From Aspidapion aeneum (taxonomy: Eukaryota > Arthropoda > Insecta > Coleoptera > Brentidae): a stretch of 64,000 nt of DNA. This document shows positions 56,780 through 64,000 of the stretch, in pieces; positions within the stretch are counted from its first letter, which is position 1; the number at the start of each line of letters is the position of its first letter. Below the pieces are notes generated by a model that saw nothing but the letters and a program-made list of their open reading frames with translations, was not told where the DNA came from and made no database searches. The translations under genes were made by a program, and so were the position numbers. Location: contig OY755040.1 of NCBI GenBank assembly GCA_963576565.1, forward strand, positions 21,435,543 to 21,499,542, in the 5' to 3' direction.

Positions 56780-57425
56780 GAACCAAAAGTTTGATAGCCT
56801 GCATAATGATCCGCACTTATTCCGCGCGGAAAGGTGATTTTCAAAAGTGCTCCAAATTCGTAAACCAGAGATTATATGGTGATTTCTTCACGTATATTTA
56901 AAATATGGGTTAGTATCTTTAATTTTTACTATTAAACCATTTGCAAAGTTTCAATTTGCTTATTAAAAAAATTAGATAAAATTTGGGTATTGATTTATTA
57001 TAATTTTTTAAATATGTATTATATATATTGGACTGAAAGAGTCTGGATCGTTACGTATCAATTGCGTTTGCTACATTCAGCTGCCGCTTCTTGCCGCTGT
57101 ATTAGCTATGATTTATTGTTTCAGCGTTGGCGCATGGGATTCGCCGACGTAATTTATTTAAAATGTGGCACAAAACACGGGTTTCATAGGATAAAAATCA
57201 ATCCGTTTTGAACTATGTATGTAAAAATAGTGAATATAAAGACTACGATAAAGAATATTAGTGCATGGTAAAAAATTGATATATGGTATAGCCAGATTAA
57301 TAAATTTAGTTAAATTTTTATAAAAAAGCTATGCTATAAAAAAATCTATAAGCTCGTTACGTACACACACTCTCAAAGTATCAATTTTTCAATTTTTTTG
57401 GTTAAGAGGAAAAAACGATTGTCAG
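56780..57425. other. No recognisable gene
   Basis: AT-rich. A 73-codon plus-strand open frame (56990-57211) shows no motif. Confidence 0.35.
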
Positions 57426-57530
57426 AATTGAAACCATAAAATAGTTTCGATCGTTCAGAACCGACAAGCTGACTACCGTGCGCCGGTGTGGGAAGCAAAC
57501 ATTGCTACCACTACACCATGACGGCGACTA
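57425..57530 (-). repeat. Possible tRNA-derived SINE fragment
   Basis: The minus strand contains gtcatggtgtagtggtagca, a strong tRNA A-box/D-arm match (Gly- or Asp-like). It is followed by tgcttcccacaccgg, and ggttctgaacg and ggtttcaattctg as degraded B-box candidates. No cloverleaf closes. Best read as a decayed tRNA pseudogene or SINE head. Confidence 0.4.
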
Positions 57531-58017
57531 GGCAAAATACCTAAAAATATCCTTAAACATTGGCGATGTTTGTACATCAAAAATCTAGTTGCGCCCTTTT
57601 TGCTCCACTGAACGCCTCGGATTAGTGGAGCTTATTCTTTGGCTCGCGAAATATGGCACATTTAAACTATTTAAGGGGTTGGCTCACGAAGACAAGATGA
57701 AGCGCTCGTGTGGTTACATCCATTATCTTATTATCTAATAAAGGCAGTAATTTCTCGGTGATAAATTGATGCTAAGTCTATATGTATATCTTGTGTTTCA
57801 AATGCTATAAGTGAGATACGGCAAATTAAATAAGGAAGTATTTTTATGTAAACAAAATTTATTTTAATAAAAATTAAATAATGCATTTTACATAATTTAA
57901 TATTATAAGAACTAATTAATTGATCATAACTTAAAATTATAATAAATAAGGATTATATTAGTAGCATTTCTATTTATATTTTTACCTTCCTATCCCGCGC
58001 AGCAATGGTTAAAAAAT
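57531..58017. other. No recognisable feature
   Basis: AT-rich, nothing supportable. Confidence 0.3.
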
Positions 58018-58201
58018 CATGAAAACAGCCGCCATCTTGCATTTATGACGTCACACAGGCCCTCCTTCTCAAACTGCAGACAAACACCCGGAATATTTTT
58101 GAGGTAATCCAAAAAAAAAATGTTTTCTACTGTGTTTGTCAGCAGTTTGAGAAGGAGGGCCTGTGTGACGTCATAAATGCAAGATGGCGGCTGTTTTCAT
58201 G
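58018..58201. mobile_element. Palindromic foldback, 70-bp arms
   Basis: catgaaaacagccgccatct, tgcatttatgacgtcacaca and ggccctccttctcaaactgc are exactly mirrored after a 44-bp loop; only one mismatch is visible in the outer 69 bp. Each arm carries tgacgtca, a CREB/ATF-type site sequence, though this may be chance. A diverged half-copy lies at 58725-58815. Confidence 0.85.
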
Positions 58202-58724
58202 TTTTTTTTTTTCACAAACTTTGGCTTATTACTTTTGCTAAATTGGTTTTACAGAAAAATCCTTAAATACGTTTTTTGTTAAGAATGGAACGTTAATTAA
58301 GACAGTAAATAAATTAGCTTGAAATGTCAAAAACTAACCAAGATATCATCAATTGTAGAGTGGCCAGGCTAAATGATGTAAGTGCCAAAATATAAATATT
58401 TTAGATTTTCCACCCAAAATGATGTATGTGTCAAGGCCAATACGGGGCTATAAGAACTAAGTGCAATTTCCCCACCTTATGCCCTAACAAACATGTTTAA
58501 AATCACGTCATCCGTAAGTGCACGTGCATGTATTGTACAGTTTTTTTTAGTTTCCCACAAAAACGCTTTTTGGCACTTAGATCAATTAGCCTTTCCACTT
58601 TACAATTATATTAGGAATTTTTTTACTAACAAAAAAAATTGAGGAAGGAAGTTTTAGACTATCCTAAATCAATCGGTTAGGGATGACTCAATTTTAAGCC
58701 GACTGGTGTTTGTCTTAAATTTGA
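58202..58724. other. No recognisable feature
   Basis: AT-rich; nothing supportable. Confidence 0.3.
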
Positions 58725-58815
58725 GTAAGAGAGCCTGTGGGACGTCATACATCCAAGATTGCGACTTTTTTCACGTTTTTTCACAAACTTTTGCTTTTAA
58801 CTTTTGGCACATCAA
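58725..58815. repeat. Diverged half of the 58-kb palindrome
   Basis: agagagcctgtgggacgtca, tacatccaagattgcgac and cacaaacttttgcttt follow the order of the right arm and its flank at about 58153-58235. Only one arm is present. Confidence 0.65.
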
Positions 58816-58915
58816 CCTTACAGAAAAACTCTGTGGGTTATGATTTGTTTGTAATAGAACAGCAATTGAATTATCGTCTTAGCGAGCTTCGTATCTCAAG
58901 AACTAAAAAAATATG

Positions 58916-59192
58916 TTAGGGACTTATTGGAATAAAACCTGACTTTATTTTAGAATCGACTTTATTTTGACACATTTACACAGAAAACTAACAGCTGACC
59001 TCTCAAAATTGACATGCCAATGCCAAATTTAATAATAAAGACACTAACTTTCATTTAGTAAATACCGACACTAATAAATCCGGTCTTTAAATACACAAAA
59101 GCCGAATTTTGAAGCAGCTTTTTATATGTAAATCTGTCACCATAGGGTCGATTTTTAAATAAGGTCAGGTTTTATTCGAATAAGTGTCTATT
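58916..59192. mobile_element. TIR MITE, GGGACTTATT ends
   Basis: ttagggacttattggaataa and aacctgactttattttagaa at the left are mirrored at the right by taaataaggtcaggtttt and attcgaataagtgtctatt. About 277 bp. The end sequence and general plan match the MITE at 24813-25091. Confidence 0.7.
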
Positions 59193-59397
59193 GTTATAAT
59201 TCCAGTGTTTTTTTGAAGAAAAAGGGCATGTGTAGCAGTGGAGGCATCCGTATCGGAACTCGGTTTCATCATGAAAGATTTTCGTTTCAACATGAGAATA
59301 AATGATGGAACTGAGTATAAAGAAGCGGTTGTGAAAACATTGTTTTTAGCAAACTTTGGTGTACCTATTACTTTTGTTCTAATTTAAATTATTTAGT
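59193..59397. other. Spacer
   Basis: Unrecognised sequence between the MITE and the large foldback. Confidence 0.3.
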
Positions 59398-62148
59398 GTG
59401 AAAGGAATTTTTTGAGGTTTGGTCCAATACTAAATAAGTTTTTTACGGGCTGGTCCTCAGAACAAGGTAGTGGTAGCCGTTTACATCAATGTTACAGTCT
59501 CCTGAGCATCCTCAAGTACGGCACACCCAAAATGAATGGAAAGGCGATGAAATAAGGTGATAAATTCTAAAAAGAAAAAATAAAATATGAATACTCATTT
59601 TAGAAAACCAACTGCCAATTTGCGGTATCAGCTAGGGTAGCCTCCAGTCTGAGACCAAAATCTAACATTACTACAGACACAATAAAGTCAATCTCAGTAG
59701 GTATCCTAAGCCCAGGTTCAATATTAAATGTGAAATAAATTTTGCGAGGTTTTGGTCATAGAAGGACAAGGTAGGGGTAGGCGTATACATCGATGTTACA
59801 GTCTTCTGAGATATCCTCAAGTACGGCACAACCAAAATGAATAGAAATGAAATGAAGGTGATAAAATCTGAAAAGGAAAAATAAAATGTGGATACCTAGG
59901 TACTTTAGAAAACCAACTGCATTACATTTGAGGTATCAGCAGGGTAGCCTCTGGTCTGACACAAAAATCTAACATTACTACGGAGACAGAAGCCCAGGTT
60001 CAATATTAACTGTTAAAGGAATTTTTTGAGGTTTGGTCATAGACTAAATAAGTTAATTTACGGGCTGGTCCTCAGAACAAGGTAGTGGTAGCCGTATACA
60101 TCGATGTATCAGTTACCCACTAAACATAAAAACATTTTAATAGTGTCAAAATAATGTTTAATTCAAAAACAAACCGTTAGGTTGGATGTTAGTTCTAACG
60201 TCATATTCATAGTGAAAACGATGCTTAATAACCTGTTTTCTGATGTTGAAAAATAATCTTATGTTTTTATAACGTTTTTTTAAAGTATTTTTCGAACGTT
60301 AAAAAAATTTTGATTTTTAACAGTGGAAAAGAAATGTTTTTCTAACATTGAAAAATAAATGTTTTTTTAACAATGAAAAAATATATTTTTTTCAAATATT
60401 TCTAAAGATAAAGTAACATAAATAACGTAAATAAAATTCTTCTATTTTGGAAACGCAGGGCAGCAACAGTCTGTTGAGGTTTTCGTGAACTCGACACTCA
60501 GTAAAGGAAATTCGGATCCGTAGCTTCTGAAAATAAAATTTAAAATTCTATGTAAACAATAATTTTGTAGTAAGTACCTCGCTACGAGGCCAAACAATTC
60601 ATGCTCAAGTGAATACAAGGCAAACAATTTCAAGACGCGTATTCACTTTAGCATGAATGCAAACGAAGCATTCGTTTGGTCCCACTGCGAGGTTTGCGAA
60701 TTCTGCCTCAAATGAATACGCATCTTAAGGCTGGGCAGCTCGGTTCGGTTCATTAACTGATTACCTATAACGTTAGGTGTGTGATATTCCATACAAAACA
60801 ATTTTTTTACTTTTGTTTACTTTTCTTAACTAATTTTGTAATGCTTCATTTAAATCACTGCATACAAATTTTTTGTTCTTTAACTATGCCATCTTTTTCA
60901 CACAACTGGTGTATATTCCTATTCAAATATGAATTCGCTATCATTATTAATAACTGTGCTTTTAATTTACCATGTTTGTTTCTACAAAAGGTAAATATTT
61001 TAACGAAAATTGCACAAAGCGTATCTACTACCGACTCGTATGAACTCGCAGCGAAACGCAACTAAAAATGGCGATGGCCCGTTCTGGTAGTCGAACTATG
61101 CGGCAGCGCCTTCTATAGTAACATTTTTTGTTAATGTTTAAAAAACAAAAAATTTATTAGCTTCATATATCTTAAATTCAACGTTAGAAATGAGATCTAG
61201 GAAAAACATTATAAAAATAACCATATATTGATGGTATTATTTTTCATGTTAATAAAATTATGGTTTTTTTAAACATTGGTTTCTTAACGTTATAAGAAAT
61301 ATATTTTTGGTAATGCTTTTACATGAAATTTTCGTTAGGATTTTCTACATGTTTTTATAATGTTAAAAGTTGACAGAATTTTAACACAAATTTGTGCTAG
61401 AAAAAAAAACATTTTTTTTGTCAACATTTATTTAACGTTTTTTACGATTTTGTGCTTAGTGGGTACAACCAAACTGAATGGAAAGGCAATGAAATGAAGA
61501 TGATAAAATCTGAAAAGGAGAAATAAAATGTGGATACCCACTTTAGAAAACCAACTACCCATTTGCGGTATCAGCTAGGGTAGTCTCGGGTCTGAGACAA
61601 AAATTTAACATTACTGCGGAGACAGATAAAGTCAATCTCAGTAGGTATCCGAAGCTCAGGCTCAATATTAAATGTGAAAGGAATTTTTTGAGGTTTTGGT
61701 CATAGACTAAATAAGTTAATTTACGGGCTGGTCCTTAGAACAAAGTAGTGGTAGCCGTATACATCGATGTTACAGTCTCCTGAGACATTCTTAAGTACGG
61801 CACAACTAAAAGGAATGAAAAGGCGATGAAATAAAGGTGATGAAATCTGAAAAGGAAAAATGAAATGTGGATACCCACTTTCGAAAACCAACTGTCAATT
61901 TGCGGTATCAGCTAGGGTAGCCTCGGGTCTGAGACAAAAATCTTACATTACTACGGAGACAGATAAAGTCAATCTCAGTAGGTATCCTAAGTCCAGGTTC
62001 AATATTAAATGTGAAAGGAATTTTTTGAGGTTTGGTCGTAGACTAAATAAGATTTATATGGCTACCACTACCTTGCTCTGAGGACCAGCCCGTAAATTAA
62101 CTTATTTAGTCTATGACTAAACCTCAAAAAATTGCTTTCACATTTAAC
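59398..62148. mobile_element. Large foldback built of about 310-bp tandem units
   Basis: The left end tgtgaaaggaattttttgag, with tacgggctggtcctcagaac and aaggtagtggtagccg, is mirrored at 62058-62148 (ggctaccactacc, gaggaccagcccgta, ctcaaaaaattgctttcaca). Between the arms are about five direct units carrying acatcgatgttacagtctcc, aagtacggcaca, aaaccaactg, tttgcggtatcagctagggt and gtcaatctcagtaggtatcc. One unit is interrupted by the TIR element 60115-61464. Non-coding. A Foldback-like architecture. Confidence 0.75.
60115..61464. mobile_element. TIR element, ACCCACTAA ends (family Z, copy 2)
   Basis: Left acccactaaacataaaaaca and right (reverse complement) acccactaagcacaaaatcg are inverted repeats. 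It lies inside a foldback unit and replaces about 26 bp of that unit. The interior is rich in aacgtt/aaaacatt phrases and has no recognised coding; a 94-codon frame (60781-61065) has hydrophobic runs only. About 1350 bp; related ends at 50776-51571. Confidence 0.65.
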
Positions 62149-62483
62149 ATTAAATTATTTAGGATAGTTATTGTTCATCATCTAAAATAAAGTACTCTTA
62201 ACTTTAACTTTATTATGCTTTTTTATACTGAGAATTTCGAATGCGATTTCGTCAAAAAACTAACAAAAATTGTCTTAAATTGGGTTTTTAAGGAAGAGAA
62301 ATTTTTCTCCTATTGGCCCAAATCTGCCAGTCACATCGGTTTTATTGGCCAATATTTTTTGAAGGAAATAGTCTCGGTAATTTTTAAAAACAAGATGTTT
62401 TAATTTTGCCTCTTGAATGAAGAAACTGTGTTCAGATAACATCAAAAACTTAAGATTTGTCGAATGTTAAGTTCTGCTGTGTA
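62149..62483. other. No recognisable feature
   Basis: AT-rich; nothing supportable. Confidence 0.3.
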
Positions 62484-62729
62484 CAATTGAGGAGCAGAAG
62501 TAACAAAGGGGCTCAGTGCCAAAACTGTTAAATGGAGATATTTAACAAATTGATGACGAAAATGACCGATCACTTACCGGAAGTGCCCGATTGCTTACGA
62601 AATTAGTAGTCCTGCGACTTTGCACGTTTGATAGGATATAGTCGATGGCCCATAGAATTTTTCTATGTAAAAATCTCGTTTTTATGAAAAGTGGCACTTA
62701 GCGCCTTTGTTACTTCTGCTCCTCAATTG
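62484..62729. mobile_element. TIR MITE, CAATTGAGGAGCAG ends
   Basis: caattgaggagcagaagtaa followed by caaagg.gctcagtgcc is mirrored by ggcacttagcgcctttg and ttacttctgctcctcaattg. The outer 25 bp are perfect. 246 bp. No clear flanking duplication. Confidence 0.85.
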
Positions 62730-63050
62730 TCGTGACAATGTGGAAAATCCGCTGTAATTTATAAAATATTGAATATTTTAAATTATTTGGACTATACCCT
62801 TCTTAAAATAAAATATCCTGAAGGCATGCATGCTTGTAAGCGAGTGCTCTTTTGATTTTAGAATAAAGACCAAAAGCCCAACTTAAAATACCACAAATTG
62901 CTGTTTATTTCATCAAAAGTTTATCCAGCTTATTGTTCCGGGGCTTCATGTCTTTTAGCTATAACAAAAATCCAAATTGCTAAAAAGAAATTATTTTTTT
63001 ATTTTTGGAGTTAGTAAATCCTATTATTGGATAAGGTACAAGTAGACCCC
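62730..63050. other. No recognisable feature
   Basis: AT-rich; nothing supportable. Confidence 0.3.
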
Positions 63051-63645
63051 ATAAGATCTATCGGGGGAAATAAATCGACCTCTGCCTTAGGTACTCTCTG
63101 ATCCGAAGGGTTAGCACCTGCCTAAGGTATCTTTCCCAGGGATGCGGGAGAAGACCACACCGGTATGAAAGGCGGAGAGGAAGGACTTCGGTACGGTGAA
63201 TATAGCGTATGTGGCAGGCCTTTTTTTGAGAAAAATATAAAATAAAAAAATACAGCAGCTTCTGACCCAGAATGAGCGGCTGCAAACAGCGTCTGTCCCA
63301 GAATCTGGGGGACGCAAAAATTTGCTTGTGACAAAGATCAAACATTTAAAAACCAGACAAAAACTAATAATAATAACATACAATAATAGGTTAATGAACA
63401 CCGACGAAAAAATTATAGAGGAAGAGCTGTCAAGAATAACATGGGACATTGTAGAATTGTCAGAAACTCGTCGAAAATCAGAAAACCGAATAAAACTGAA
63501 CTCAGGTAATCTACTATACCATAAAGGTTACGAAGATAACACCAACTTCGAAGTAGGATTCATAATAAATAAAACCATAAGTAAATACGTCCAAACTATT
63601 AAAGAAGTCTCAGATCGCGTTGCCTATCTTACATTAAAACAGTGT
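63051..63645 (+). pseudogene. RTE-clade element, 5' UTR and endonuclease N-terminus
   Basis: After a more GC-balanced leader (63051-63340) the frame reads KLIIITYNNRLMNTDEKIIE, ELSRITWDIVELSETRRKSE, LLYHKGYEDNTNFEVGFIIN and SDRVAYLTLK, then departs from the family at about 63645. TYN.RTL...EK...LE.EL..I.WDI.GLSE.RR (with the catalytic Glu), G.GFLINK and SDRVA...L are typical of the RTE apurinic-type endonuclease that nicks target DNA. The GLSE segment is ELSE here. No ATG precedes the domain; the only Met is internal. The rest of the ORF is missing, perhaps displaced by the sequence beginning cagtgttgccaccctc. Confidence 0.8.
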
Positions 63646-64000
63646 TGCCACCCTCGACCCTGAGGTCTTTGGTAGAAGGCTTCGAGAAAAATCGGTAGAT
63701 TTCGGTAGATTTTTTAATCATCTCAGCAAGCAGTGCTGGAGAACTATCGGTGGTTTGGATTGATTTAGTCGGTAAATTGTATTTCTACGATTTGTTTTTA
63801 CTGACAAAATACCAAAATTAAGAATTAAATAAAAAAATTAGGTACATAGGTAGATAATATTATAAAAAAAAAACCTCAGGGTTTATAATAGCGTGATATT
63901 TAATGCCGCTTGCGGCTGCCGGCTGAGTATATCGCAAAATCCAAGAGATAGCGCCATAAATACACTTTTAAAAATAATGGCTTGAAATAAAATTTTTATT
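63646..64000. other. No recognisable feature
   Basis: A short repeated phrase (cggtagattt twice at about 63692-63710), otherwise AT-rich sequence to the window end. Confidence 0.3.

Overview
This 64-kb window looks like animal, most likely arthropod (insect), nuclear DNA. It is strongly AT-rich, and I find no convincing host protein-coding gene. Nearly everything I can identify is transposable-element debris or tandem repeat. The families present are Jockey-group, RTE-clade and RNase H-bearing non-LTR retrotransposons, a deleted Ty3/gypsy LTR element, a hAT transposon, a PIF1/Helitron-type helicase scrap, and many MITEs and foldbacks with recognisable target-site duplications (TSDs). No species can be assigned from the sequence alone.

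Layout. 1-5 kb: unannotated DNA, a foldback element with a 9-bp TSD (1515-2837) and a CAGGGTGTC MITE (3809-4519). 5-10 kb: a PIF/Harbinger-like MITE, an internally deleted gypsy element with two about 125-bp LTRs and TSD gtgcc, and an antisense Jockey pseudogene. 9.6-16 kb: three 5'-truncated copies of an RNase H non-LTR element (two head-to-tail), a scrap of another reverse transcriptase, and a broken RT element interrupted by a dispersed repeat. 17-25 kb: a 142-bp satellite, two RTE 3' ends and several MITEs. 26.9-33.3 kb: a helicase remnant, then a TA-flanked TIR element that holds a hAT MITE, a 110-bp tandem repeat and an uninterrupted 3600-bp array of 900 perfect ACAG units. 33.8-37.6 kb: MITEs, a near-perfect 176-bp-arm palindrome with hammerhead-like motifs, and a hAT MITE with a perfect 8-bp TSD. 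37.6-42.0 kb: the best-preserved element, a nearly full-length Jockey retrotransposon (gag-like ORF1, endonuclease/RT ORF2) with only three visible lesions. 43.5-49 kb: decayed non-LTR copies, bracketed in part by a 40-bp inverted repeat. 50.8-51.6 and 60.1-61.5 kb: two elements sharing an ACCCAC(T/A)-type terminal inverted repeat. 52.25-53.25 kb: a tandem array of about 395-bp units, each carrying a tRNA-like gene on the minus strand. 53.4-54.6 kb: a hAT element with a transposase C-terminus. 55.6-56.8 kb: an antisense Jockey pseudogene. 58-62.7 kb: a palindrome, MITEs and a large foldback built of about 310-bp tandem units. 63.3 kb: the endonuclease N-terminus of an RTE element.

The genes form no host pathway. 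The window records repeated nested insertion and decay. The least ordinary features are the tRNA-like gene triplet with an AGA anticodon in a tRNA-Gly-like body, the 900-unit perfect microsatellite, the hammerhead-like palindrome, and two independent foldbacks built from internal tandem units.
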